Source of the DNA: an uncultured Prevotellaceae bacterium
Lineage (GTDB): Bacteria; Bacteroidota; Bacteroidia; Bacteroidales; Bacteroidaceae
DNA length: 5,475 nucleotides
Assembly (NCBI GenBank): GCA_902803455.1
Contig: CADCQC010000400.1
Span: 1 to 5,475 of the forward strand
Direction: 5' to 3'
Of the stretch, positions 1-5,475 are shown one piece after another. The position numbers were made by a program, and so were the translations under genes. The notes below the pieces were generated by a model. That model saw nothing but the letters and a program-made list of their open reading frames with translations, did not search any database and was not told where the DNA came from. Numbering within the stretch: the stretch's first letter is position 1; every line of letters begins with the position of its first letter.

Positions 1-263
1 TGACAAAACGATTCAAGATAACTGGTGTCGCTCTCATATTCGATGTTGTCCATCCTCACATGGAGCGCAGCTATCTTGAATCGTGGATGTGCTATTCGCT
101 GACGTTGTGCGAGTAGCTCAAGTAGGCAGAGGGAGTCCTGGCCGCCTGAGATCCCCACCATGATACGGTCGTCGTCTGATATCAGCTGATAGGTGGCCAT
201 GGCTTTTACCAGACGGTCCTTCAGCCGTTTCTCCAACTGCTGTGATGGGGTGAGGCGGGGCAT
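1..263 (-). CDS. TtcA/TilS-superfamily PP-loop ATPase, probable tRNA-modifying enzyme (3' end outside window)
   Basis: Only the first 87 residues are in the window; the frame is open to base 1. The N-terminus is a short basic helix (residues 1-25), then a beta strand and the PP-loop SGGQDS at 39-44 (context IMVGISGGQDSLCLLELL), which binds ATP in N-type ATP pyrophosphatases. After it comes a strand reading AALHVRMDN (65-73), where TtcA-like proteins carry the second strand of the fold. Family members adenylate a tRNA base before thiolation (TtcA, 2-thiocytidine 32) or lysine addition (TilS). The short N-terminus and the spacing of these segments look more like TtcA than TilS, but the CxxC motif that would settle this lies beyond the edge. 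Residue 42 is Gln, whereas classical TtcA has Lys (SGGKDS). The ATG at 263 lies 4 bases after the stop of the membrane-protein gene, so the two are probably co-transcribed. No Shine-Dalgarno sequence is visible. The superfamily is secure; the exact substrate is inference. Confidence 0.8.
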   Translation of the reverse strand, partial: MPRLTPSQQLEKRLKDRLVKAMATYQLISDDDRIMVGISGGQDSLCLLELLAQRQRIAHPRFKIAALHVRMDNIEYESDTSYLESFC

Positions 264-267
264 ACTG

Positions 268-636
268 TCACTTCATAAAGACGAGATATACGGCACAGAT
301 GATCAGCACAAATGCCAGCAGATGCTTCCAATGCAGACTCTGGCCTTGAAACATGATGTTGGCTATCGCGGCAAAGACACCAAGACTGATACATTCCTGA
401 AGAACCTTCAGCTGGACCAGATTAAAAGGACCGCCGTTGCCGTTGAAACCCATACGGTTGGCGGGCACCTGACAACAGTATTCAAAAAAAGCAATTCCCC
501 AGGAGAATGCTATGACAGCAAACAAGGGCCAGTTGCGGCTGACCCCTGATTGCTGCAAACGAAGATGTCCATACCAAGCAAGTGTCATGAAGACATTGCT
601 GGTGATGAGCAGAATGATGGTATATAGTCCGTTCAT
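268..636 (-). CDS. DMT-family small membrane protein (DUF486)
   Basis: This 122-residue protein has four predicted membrane helices, at about 3-22, 37-55, 80-97 and 103-120. It carries the family hallmark FEYCCQVPANR (51-61), followed by QLKVLQECISLGVF (75-88). Both match what I remember of the DUF486 (PF04342) group of the drug/metabolite transporter superfamily, and the length is close to the usual ~115 residues. As a four-helix half-size unit it would be expected to act as a dimer in the inner membrane. No substrate is established for the family, so transport is inferred only from superfamily membership. Its ATG (636-634) overlaps the TGA of the upstream flavoprotein gene (635-633) as ATGA, which suggests translational coupling. 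The PP-loop gene follows 4 bases after its stop. No frameshift or truncation is seen. Confidence 0.85.
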   Translation of the reverse strand: MNGLYTIILLITSNVFMTLAWYGHLRLQQSGVSRNWPLFAVIAFSWGIAFFEYCCQVPANRMGFNGNGGPFNLVQLKVLQECISLGVFAAIANIMFQGQSLHWKHLLAFVLIICAVYLVFMK

Positions 637-2981
637 TGCGCTGATGTTAGTTGGGCGTGCATGTTCGCGGCTGCAGAACGGCCATCACCCATGGCAAGAA
701 TCACTGTGGCACCGCCTCTGACGATATCACCGCCAGCAAACAGACCATGACGGGATGATTGCATGTGCTCGTCCACGACAATGGTGTTCTTCCTGCCAAG
801 TTCCAAACCTTCTACACTCTTGGGCACCAATGGGTTGGGAGAAACACCGATGGCTACTATCACCTGATCCACATCTATGATTTTCGTCTCTCCTGTGGGT
901 TCCGGGCGGCGGCGGCCACTGGCATCTGGCTCTCCAAGGCGCATCACTTCAAGGACGGCTTGCTTCACGGCGCCTGCCTCGTCCCCGATGTATTCGATGG
1001 GGTTGTGGAGGGTCAGGAAATCGATACCTTCTTCCTTGGCGTGTTTCACCTCTTCCAGACGGGCGGGCATCTCTGCTTCACTGCGGCGATAGACAAGGGT
1101 GACCTTGGCACCTAAACGCTTGGCTGTGCGCACAGAGTCCATCGCTGTGTTGCCACCACCTACCACCATCACATTCTTGGCGGGGTTGAGTGGGGTGTCG
1201 GTTGTCGGATTGGCGGCATCCATCAGATTGACGCGGGTCAGGTATTCATTGGATGACATGATGTTGATCAGATTCTCACCTGGGATATCCATAAAGTTGG
1301 GAAGACCGGCTCCGGAACCTACGAAGATACCTTTGAAACCATTGTCTTCCAATTGTTGGATACTGATGGTCTTGCCTACGATACAGTCGGTCTGGAAATG
1401 GACACCCATTTTGCGGAGATTGTCTATCTCTACGTCGACGATGCGGTTGGGCAGACGGAATTCGGGAATGCCATATTTCAAAACACCACCAATCTCATGA
1501 AGGGCCTCAAACACATAGACATCATAACCTAATTTCACCATGTCGCCTGCAAAACTCAAACCAGCAGGTCCTGAACCGACCACGGCGATCTTGATGCCGT
1601 TGGAGGGGGCGATTTCAGGAATGCTCATATTGCCGCTCTCACGCTCAAAGTCGGCGGCGAAACGCTCCAGGTAGCCGATAGCCACGGCTGGCTCATTCAT
1701 CTTCAGATGGATGCATCGGGCTTCGCATTGCTTCTCTTGAGGACAGACTCGTCCGCACACAGCAGGCAGGGCTGAGGTGTTCTTCAGCACTTTGGCGGCG
1801 GCGAGGAATTGGCCGCGCTCGATGTTCTTGATGAAGGAGGGGATGTTCACACCGACAGGACAGCCTTCCACACATGTGGGCTTCGCACAGTCAAGACAAC
1901 GCTTAGCCTCTGTGAGGGCCATCTCTTTCGTCAGACCTTGGTTCACTTCCTCCAGACGGGTGGTGGCTCGGTAGACTGGGTCAAGTTCGGGCATCACTAC
2001 ACGGGGAATAGAGGTGCGCTCTTTTGCTTTCATCGAGGAGCGGAGGGTCTTGCGCCACTCTGCATCACGGTTGGTGAGAATCTCTATCGTGTCATTGGTG
2101 GGATCGTCATCCATCACAATGTCGGTCGATTCCACCACCGGGGCGTCGTCCAGCGTTCCTAAATGTTCCTCAAAGTGCTCGAGCTCTTCTTGTTCGGCGC
2201 GCTTGAAGGTGCCCATACGTTTAAACATCTCATCCCAGTCGACAAGACTGCCGTCAAACTCAGGACCGTCGATGCAGACAAATTTAGTCTTACCGCCGAT
2301 GGTCAGACGGCAAGCACCACACATGCCGGTTCCGTCGACCATGATAGTGTTCAACGACACGTCGGTGGGGATGTTGTATTTTTGAGTAAGCAGACAGCAG
2401 AACTTCATCATGATAGGAGGACCGATGGCAAATACTTTGTCGATATGTTCCTGGTTGATGAATTTCTCTATTCCGATGGTCACCACACCTTTCTCGCCAT
2501 AACTGCCGTCATCGGTCATGATGATGGTCTCGTCGCTGCTGGCTCTGACGGCATCCTCCAGGATGATAAGGTCTTTGCTACGGCCGGCTAGCACGCTCAA
2601 CACACGGTTGCCTGCGGCTTTAAGGGCGCGGATGATGGGAAGCATGGGAGCTACACCCACACCACCGCCGGCACAGATGACCGTGCCGAAATTCTCGATA
2701 TGGGTGGGATTGCCCAAGGGACCAACCACGTCTGTCACTTCGTCTCCTTCATTCAGGTTGCAGAGCTTGATGGACGATAGTCCTACTTTCTGAACCACAA
2801 GGGTAATGGTGCCACGCTCGATGTCGGCATCGGCGATGGTCAGAGGCATGCGCTCTCCTTTCTTACCTACGCGGACAATGACGAAGTTGCCGGCTTTGCG
2901 GCTCTTGGCAATCAGGGGGGCTTCTATCTCAAAAAGAAATACTTTCTCTGAGAATTGCTCTTTTTTGATGATCTTGTTCAT
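633..2981 (-). CDS. NfnA-NfnB-like fusion: FAD/2Fe-2S NAD(H) reductase module joined to GltD-like NADPH oxidoreductase
   Basis: The 782-residue cytoplasmic flavoprotein joins two modules that are separate subunits elsewhere. Residues 1-245 resemble PyrK/NfnA: FAD-binding RMPLTI (44-49), NAD-binding GGGVGVAP (105-112), and a 2Fe-2S site with C221, C224 and C236, where D216 sits at the place of the first PyrK cysteine. Residues 262-318 form a linker with a strongly acidic part. Residues ~320-782 resemble NfnB/GltD: cysteines C362, C365, C370, C374 and C409, C413, C419, C423 for two 4Fe-4S clusters; FAD motif GSGPAG (469-474); NADP motif GGGNTA (608-613) with YRR at 631-633; and C-terminal FAD motif AGGDIVRGGA (749-758). 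Databases often label such proteins dihydroorotate dehydrogenase B NAD-binding subunit/glutamate synthase. By family the likely reaction is electron transfer among NADH, NADPH and ferredoxin. Whether it bifurcates electrons like Thermotoga NfnAB is inference. The start matches the family N-terminus. It lies 27 bases after serS with no visible ribosome-binding site. Confidence 0.9.
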   Translation of the reverse strand: MNKIIKKEQFSEKVFLFEIEAPLIAKSRKAGNFVIVRVGKKGERMPLTIADADIERGTITLVVQKVGLSSIKLCNLNEGDEVTDVVGPLGNPTHIENFGTVICAGGGVGVAPMLPIIRALKAAGNRVLSVLAGRSKDLIILEDAVRASSDETIIMTDDGSYGEKGVVTIGIEKFINQEHIDKVFAIGPPIMMKFCCLLTQKYNIPTDVSLNTIMVDGTGMCGACRLTIGGKTKFVCIDGPEFDGSLVDWDEMFKRMGTFKRAEQEELEHFEEHLGTLDDAPVVESTDIVMDDDPTNDTIEILTNRDAEWRKTLRSSMKAKERTSIPRVVMPELDPVYRATTRLEEVNQGLTKEMALTEAKRCLDCAKPTCVEGCPVGVNIPSFIKNIERGQFLAAAKVLKNTSALPAVCGRVCPQEKQCEARCIHLKMNEPAVAIGYLERFAADFERESGNMSIPEIAPSNGIKIAVVGSGPAGLSFAGDMVKLGYDVYVFEALHEIGGVLKYGIPEFRLPNRIVDVEIDNLRKMGVHFQTDCIVGKTISIQQLEDNGFKGIFVGSGAGLPNFMDIPGENLINIMSSNEYLTRVNLMDAANPTTDTPLNPAKNVMVVGGGNTAMDSVRTAKRLGAKVTLVYRRSEAEMPARLEEVKHAKEEGIDFLTLHNPIEYIGDEAGAVKQAVLEVMRLGEPDASGRRRPEPTGETKIIDVDQVIVAIGVSPNPLVPKSVEGLELGRKNTIVVDEHMQSSRHGLFAGGDIVRGGATVILAMGDGRSAAANMHAQLTSAQ

Positions 2982-3008
2982 GATATAGGCGTTTGTGTAA
3001 TTTTGATC

Positions 3009-4301
3009 TTAATCGAAATTCTTGTCGTCGAGCATCTCGAAACCACAATATGGAACCAGAACACGAGGTACACGGATTCCTTCTGGAGTCTGATTGTTTT
3101 CAAGAATGGCTGCTACGATGCGGGGGAGGGCAAGGGCTGAACCGTTAAGGGTATGACAGAGCTCGATCTTCTTGTCATCTGCATGGCGGTAACGGCATTT
3201 CAGACGGTTGGCTTGATAACTCTCAAAATTGGATACGGAGGACACTTCAAGCCAGCGTTGCTGGGCTGCGCTCCAGATCTCGAAGTCATAGCAGAGTGAA
3301 GAGGTGAAACTCATGTCACCGCCACAGAGACGGAGTATGTGATAGGGCTGCTCCAATTTCTGCATCAAACCTTCCACATGGGCAAGCATCTCGTTAAGAC
3401 TCTCGTAGGAATGCTGGGGGGTGTCGATGCGGACAATCTCCACTTTATCAAACTGGTGAAGGCGGTTCAGACCACGGACGTCCTTGCCATAACTGCCTGC
3501 CTCACGACGGAAACATCCCGAATAGGCACAGCGCTTGATAGGAAGCTGGCTTTCTTCCAGAATGACATCCCGGAAGATGTTGGTTACCGGTACTTCGGCG
3601 GTGGGGATGAGATAGAGATTGTCTTGGGTGCAGTGATACATCTGCCCTTCTTTATCGGGCAATTGGCCGGTTCCATATCCAGAGGCTTCATTGACCACAT
3701 AAGGGGGCTGAACTTCCAGATAACCGCTCTTCCGGGCTTCTTCCAGGAAAAAGGCTTCTAATGCGCGTTGGAAACGGGCCATCTTGCCGATGTAAACAGG
3801 AAAACCACTACCGGTTATCTTCACGCCAAGGTCAAAATCAATCAAGTTGAATTTCTTGCACAAATCCCAGTGACAAAGTGCATCCGAGGGTAATTGGGGT
3901 TTCACTCCTCCTTCTTTTACCACCACATTGCTGCTGGCATCAGCGCCTTCGGGTACTGACTCATGGGGAATGTTGGGAATCGTACAGAGAAATGCGTTCA
4001 ACTCTCGCTCAGCGGCATCCATGATGTCTTGGAGCTCTTTGTCACGCATCTTCAGTGCACCTACCTCGCGCTTGGCGGCTTCGGCTTCTTCACGTTTGCC
4101 TTGCTTCATCAGTTGGCCGATTTGTGCGGCCATCTGCTTTGCTTGCTGTTTGGTGGCGTCAAGCTCACGCTGGGCCTCGCGACGCCGACGGTCGATGGAA
4201 AGGGCTTTCTCAACAGCTTCCCGGGCACCCTTGAAATGTTTCTTCTCTAATCCTTTGATCACGCGTTCGGTTTCTTCACCGATAAGTTTTAGTGTAAGCA
4301 T
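3009..4301 (-). CDS. serS: Serine--tRNA ligase
   Basis: The 430-residue cytosolic class II synthetase charges tRNA-Ser with serine, and tRNA-Sec where present. An N-terminal arm rich in Lys, Arg, Glu and Ala (about 28-100) forms the antiparallel coiled coil that grips the long variable arm of tRNA-Ser. The catalytic domain shows motif 1 (SGYLEVQPPYVV, 192-203), the serine-binding TAEV (234-237), motif 2 (FRREAG, 264-269, with RGL at 276-278) and motif 3 (NGSALALPR, 386-394, ending in the ATP-contacting Arg). All key residues are present and the length is normal. I chose the ATG at 4301 because MLTLKLI is the usual N-terminus in this phylum. The open frame extends 12 codons further up to a TTG at 4337, but those residues (IKKRIKKLYHS) do not resemble the family. 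A good promoter lies about 80 bases upstream, making serS the first gene of the left-hand operon. Confidence 0.97.
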   Translation of the reverse strand: MLTLKLIGEETERVIKGLEKKHFKGAREAVEKALSIDRRRREAQRELDATKQQAKQMAAQIGQLMKQGKREEAEAAKREVGALKMRDKELQDIMDAAERELNAFLCTIPNIPHESVPEGADASSNVVVKEGGVKPQLPSDALCHWDLCKKFNLIDFDLGVKITGSGFPVYIGKMARFQRALEAFFLEEARKSGYLEVQPPYVVNEASGYGTGQLPDKEGQMYHCTQDNLYLIPTAEVPVTNIFRDVILEESQLPIKRCAYSGCFRREAGSYGKDVRGLNRLHQFDKVEIVRIDTPQHSYESLNEMLAHVEGLMQKLEQPYHILRLCGGDMSFTSSLCYDFEIWSAAQQRWLEVSSVSNFESYQANRLKCRYRHADDKKIELCHTLNGSALALPRIVAAILENNQTPEGIRVPRVLVPYCGFEMLDDKNFD

Positions 4302-4381
4302 AGAATGGTATAGTTTTTTGATCCTTTTCTTTATCAATCACTTGGCGTCTCTTATTTGACCGCTTTTCGTGATACAAGTTG

Positions 4382-4413
4382 CAAAGTTACGGCAAAATCA
4401 TTAAACAGCAAAA
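4382..4413 (-). promoter_or_regulatory. Bacteroidota-type promoter for serS and downstream genes
   Basis: Read on the minus strand, TTTTG (4413-4409) is followed by exactly 19 bases and then TAACTTTG (4389-4382). This fits the -33 TTTG / -7 TAnnTTTG consensus of the Bacteroidota primary sigma factor, including the usual 19-21 base spacer. A transcript would begin near 4376, leaving a leader of about 75 bases before the serS ATG. That leader has no Shine-Dalgarno sequence and is AT-rich just before the start codon, as is normal for the phylum. The match and spacing are seen directly; promoter activity is inferred. Confidence 0.8.
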
Positions 4414-4566
4414 GATTCACCTGCTTTATTTGTTATTCTAAAGTTTCAGATGACATCATTTTTTTGCTATGTGGTTGCAGATTCTGAGCGCTTTAGGCAA
4501 ATGATGATGGTTTTATTCATTTATTATCCGTTTATACTTTAATACGCAAATTGTAACGATAAATAG
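4414..4566. other. Non-coding stretch between the rpmA terminator and the serS promoter
   Basis: This AT-rich stretch of about 150 bases holds no gene, tRNA or strong hairpin that I can support. With the terminator and promoter on either side it makes up the 323-base gap between rpmA and serS. The only open frame on the coding strand is 17 codons long (4520-4467), upstream of the promoter and without a ribosome-binding site. Confidence 0.6.
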
Positions 4567-4591
4567 AAATCCCGCCTTGAGGGCGGGATTT
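4567..4591 (-). terminator. Intrinsic terminator-like hairpin after rpmA
   Basis: A perfect 10-bp inverted repeat, AAATCCCGCC and GGCGGGATTT, encloses a 5-base loop and lies 33 bases past the rpmA stop. The stem holds six consecutive G-C pairs, so it should be very stable in RNA. On the rpmA strand the hairpin is followed by CTATTTATC, a U-rich but interrupted tail. It separates the ribosomal-protein unit from the serS promoter and so most likely ends the rplU-rpmA transcript. Confidence 0.8.
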
Positions 4592-4624
4592 GGGTTGTTT
4601 GTTTGGAATAAGTTTTTTTTGATG

Positions 4625-4888
4625 TTATGCTTCAGCATTGGGGATTACGGACACCACACTCTTGTCATGTGAGGTCTTGTGGAAATTCACCACGCCGTCG
4701 ACCAAAGCATACAATGTGTCGTCCTTACCAATACCTACATTAGCACCAGGGTTGTGCTTGGTGCCACGCTGGCGAACAATAATGTTGCCTGCAATCACTT
4801 TCTGGCCGCCCCAGATCTTCACGCCCAGACGCTGGGCTGCTGACTCACGGCCGTTCTTGGAACTACCTACACCTTTTTTATGTGCCAT
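4625..4888 (-). CDS. rpmA: 50S ribosomal protein bL27
   Basis: This 87-residue component of the large ribosomal subunit has an N-terminal tail that reaches the peptidyl-transferase centre in known structures. The signature GNIIVRQRGTKHNPG (34-48) is intact, preceded by a basic N-terminus (MAHKKGVGSSKNGRES) and the conserved IWGGQKV segment (25-31). The length is normal. The protein begins directly at MAHKK and lacks the cleavable extension found in Firmicutes such as Staphylococcus, so no Prp-type processing is expected. The start is fixed by family alignment and by an AAGGAGGA motif ending 8 bases upstream of the ATG. The gene follows rplU by 17 bases, the usual bacterial pairing, and is followed by a terminator hairpin. 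Confidence 0.98.
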   Translation of the reverse strand: MAHKKGVGSSKNGRESAAQRLGVKIWGGQKVIAGNIIVRQRGTKHNPGANVGIGKDDTLYALVDGVVNFHKTSHDKSVVSVIPNAEA

Positions 4889-4895
4889 TTCTTTG

Positions 4896-4903
4896 TCCTC
4901 CTT
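4896..4903 (-). promoter_or_regulatory. Strong Shine-Dalgarno sequence of rpmA
   Basis: On the coding strand AAGGAGGA lies in the 17-base gap between rplU and rpmA, with 7 bases between its last A and the ATG. It complements the CCTCC core of the 16S rRNA 3' end. No other gene in this window has anything comparable, and Bacteroidota genes generally lack such sites, so this one is notable. Confidence 0.85.
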
Positions 4904-4905
4904 GA

Positions 4906-5223
4906 TTAGCAGATGATTGATTTAATTGCTACTTGTGTGAATTGAGCACGATGGCCATTCTTTTTGCGGGAGTCCTTGCGGCGCTTCATCTTGAAGACGA
5001 TCACCTTGTCACCCTTGACCAGAGGCTTCACTACCTCACACACTACCTTGGCTCCCTCTACAGTGGGAGTACCTACTGTCACGGCTCCGTCATTACCGAT
5101 CAGGAGCACTTTCTCAAATTCAACAGACTGGCCTTCTTCCACATCTTTGATGTGGTGGACATACAATTTCTTGCCTTCCTCAGCCTTGAACTGTTGACCC
5201 ATGATTTCTACAATTGCGTACAT
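4906..5223 (-). CDS. rplU: 50S ribosomal protein bL21
   Basis: This 105-residue large-subunit protein binds 23S rRNA; the family is normally about 103 residues. The opening MYAIVEIMGQQFKAEEG (1-17) matches the usual bL21 start, and the basic loop KMKRRKDSRKKNGHRAQFT (78-96) carries the family signature ending in GHR and Q before a hydrophobic strand. An in-frame TAA lies two codons upstream, so the ATG at 5223 is the first possible start. No Shine-Dalgarno sequence is present; the bases before the ATG are A/T only (AATAAATA), as expected in this phylum. It leads a two-gene unit with rpmA and is preceded by a possible promoter and a dyad-rich leader. Confidence 0.98.
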   Translation of the reverse strand: MYAIVEIMGQQFKAEEGKKLYVHHIKDVEEGQSVEFEKVLLIGNDGAVTVGTPTVEGAKVVCEVVKPLVKGDKVIVFKMKRRKDSRKKNGHRAQFTQVAIKSIIC

Positions 5224-5239
5224 TATTTATTGTATAACA

Positions 5240-5260
5240 GGTTTTTCCGCAAGGCGGACC
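5240..5260 (-). promoter_or_regulatory. Small hairpin in the rplU leader
   Basis: In the transcript GGU and CCGC (5260-5247 arms) could pair with GCGG and ACC, giving 4+3 base pairs around a CUU loop with a four-A bulge on the 3' side. It ends 17 bases before the rplU start codon. The same CCGC could instead pair with the GCGG at 5275-5272, so two exclusive folds are conceivable. The pairing is visible; a regulatory role, for example feedback by bL21, is a guess. Confidence 0.4.
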
Positions 5261-5267
5261 GCAACGT

Positions 5268-5307
5268 GCAGCCGCTTTTTTGAGCCTCCACGGACTAAAT
5301 CGGCTGC
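5268..5307. repeat. 7-bp inverted repeat across the rplU transcription start region
   Basis: GCAGCCG at 5268-5274 and CGGCTGC at 5301-5307 are perfect inverted repeats 26 bases apart. The upstream arm (5307-5301) begins on the last base of the TAATTTTG promoter box, so most of that arm would lie before the expected transcription start. It could pair in RNA only if transcription started further upstream; otherwise it would be a DNA-level dyad. Confidence 0.45.
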
Positions 5308-5314
5308 AAAATTA
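5307..5314 (-). promoter_or_regulatory. Probable -7 element of the rplU-rpmA promoter
   Basis: TAATTTTG on the coding strand fits the Bacteroidota -7 consensus TAnnTTTG. It would place the transcription start near 5302, with a leader of about 75-80 bases. No TTG lies at the preferred 19-21 base distance; the TTG triplets upstream are only about 8 and 12 bases away. The call therefore rests on the -7 box and its position alone. Confidence 0.55.
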
Positions 5315-5325
5315 CTACTTTTCAA

Positions 5326-5337
5326 CCAAATATTTGG
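5326..5337. repeat. 12-bp perfect palindrome CCAAATATTTGG upstream of rplU
   Basis: CCAAATATTTGG is fully self-complementary. It lies 11 bases upstream of the TAATTTTG box, overlapping the place where a -33 element would be expected. It could be a binding site for a dimeric regulator, or chance in AT-rich DNA. No known operator is recognised. Confidence 0.4.
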
Positions 5338-5373
5338 CTTGTTGACCTTCCTTTAAATAATATTTAACAGTAT

Positions 5374-5475
5374 TTAATAGTCTTCTGCCTGCAAATACTG
5401 TCTTTCTTTTCTGCTTTTTCTCAATCGTAGGTCGTTGAGCATGAGATAGAGCTTGGGATGATGTGGATATTCAAA
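5374..5475 (-). CDS. C-terminal end of an unidentified protein (5' end outside window)
   Basis: A frame open from the window edge ends in TAA at 5376-5374 and gives 33 residues, starting FEYPHHPKLYLMLNDL and ending RQYLQAEDY, with a Lys/Arg-rich middle (RLRKSRKER). I do not recognise the family. Two things suggest a real coding end: it is on the same strand as all other genes, and composition shifts to clearly AT-rich non-coding DNA right after the stop. There is no good terminator between it and rplU, so read-through into rplU is possible. The frame is too short to exclude chance. Confidence 0.45.
   Translation of the reverse strand, partial: FEYPHHPKLYLMLNDLRLRKSRKERQYLQAEDY

Noticed and set aside
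193..549. Plus-strand open frame of 118 codons across the DMT and PP-loop genes
   Set aside because: It is antisense to two recognisable proteins and shows no family features; it is a shadow frame.
1693..1875. 60-codon minus-strand frame inside the flavoprotein gene
   Set aside because: It overlaps the region coding for the iron-sulfur cysteines in another frame and has no recognisable features.
2014..2591. Several plus-strand open frames opposite the flavoprotein gene (also at 759-1500, and 3339-3761 and 3928-4359 opposite serS)
   Set aside because: All are antisense to clearly conserved coding sequence, with low-complexity or Cys/His/Ser-rich translations typical of shadows.
633..2981. 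Calling the large gene glutamate synthase small subunit (gltD) or dihydroorotate dehydrogenase electron-transfer subunit (pyrK)
   Set aside because: No gltB or pyrD is in the window, both modules are fused in NfnA-NfnB order, and the Asp at the 2Fe-2S site fits NfnA better than PyrK.
4302..4337. Upstream TTG start for serS adding 12 residues (IKKRIKKLYHS after the start)
   Set aside because: The extension does not resemble SerRS N-termini, whereas the ATG at 4301 begins with MLTLKLI as in relatives; TTG is also a rare start.
4467..4520. 17-codon minus-strand open frame (MNKTIIICLKRSESATT) as a possible Ser-codon leader peptide for serS
   Set aside because: It lies upstream of the serS promoter, has no ribosome-binding site or attenuator hairpin, and only two Ser codons; frames this short arise by chance.
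5340..5373. AT-only inverted repeat (TTAAAT/ATTTAA) after the partial upstream gene as a terminator
   Set aside because: It has no G-C pairs and no U-tract; stability would be negligible.

Overview
The window looks like ordinary core-genome DNA from a member of the Bacteroidales (Bacteroidota), quite possibly Prevotellaceae. The reasons are the rplU-rpmA-serS order, the one-chain NfnA/NfnB-type flavoprotein typical of this group, promoters of the Bacteroidota type (TAnnTTTG, in one case with a TTG exactly 19 bases upstream), and gene starts that mostly lack a Shine-Dalgarno sequence. Every gene is on the minus strand, so transcription runs from high to low coordinates. No mobile element, CRISPR array, tRNA or rRNA was seen.

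Layout in the direction of transcription. (1) 5475-5374: the last 33 codons of an unidentified protein. (2) 5373-5224: an AT-rich upstream region, then a probable promoter and a leader with inverted repeats in front of rplU. (3) rplU (5223-4906) and rpmA (4888-4625) encode ribosomal proteins bL21 and bL27. They form a two-gene unit that ends at a strong 10-bp hairpin (4591-4567). (4) 4566-4414: non-coding DNA with no feature I can support, followed by a near-ideal Bacteroidota promoter (4413-4382). (5) That promoter should drive a tight run of four genes: serS (4301-3009), the large NfnAB-like fusion (2981-633), a four-helix DMT/DUF486 membrane protein (636-268, overlapping by ATGA), and a PP-loop ATPase of the TtcA/TilS superfamily (263 to beyond the window edge).

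How the genes work together: the right half is translation machinery. The left-half operon combines serine-tRNA charging, a flavin/iron-sulfur pyridine-nucleotide oxidoreductase, a small membrane protein and a probable tRNA-modifying enzyme. The last three are linked by spacing of 4 bp or less, or by overlap, but the sequence does not prove a shared pathway.

The points most worth a second look are: the fusion, whose 2Fe-2S site has Asp where PyrK-type proteins have the first Cys, and which contains an acidic linker; the perfect AAGGAGGA before rpmA in a phylum that rarely uses such sites; and the dyad-rich region around the rplU promoter and leader. I found no convincing previously undescribed multi-gene system.
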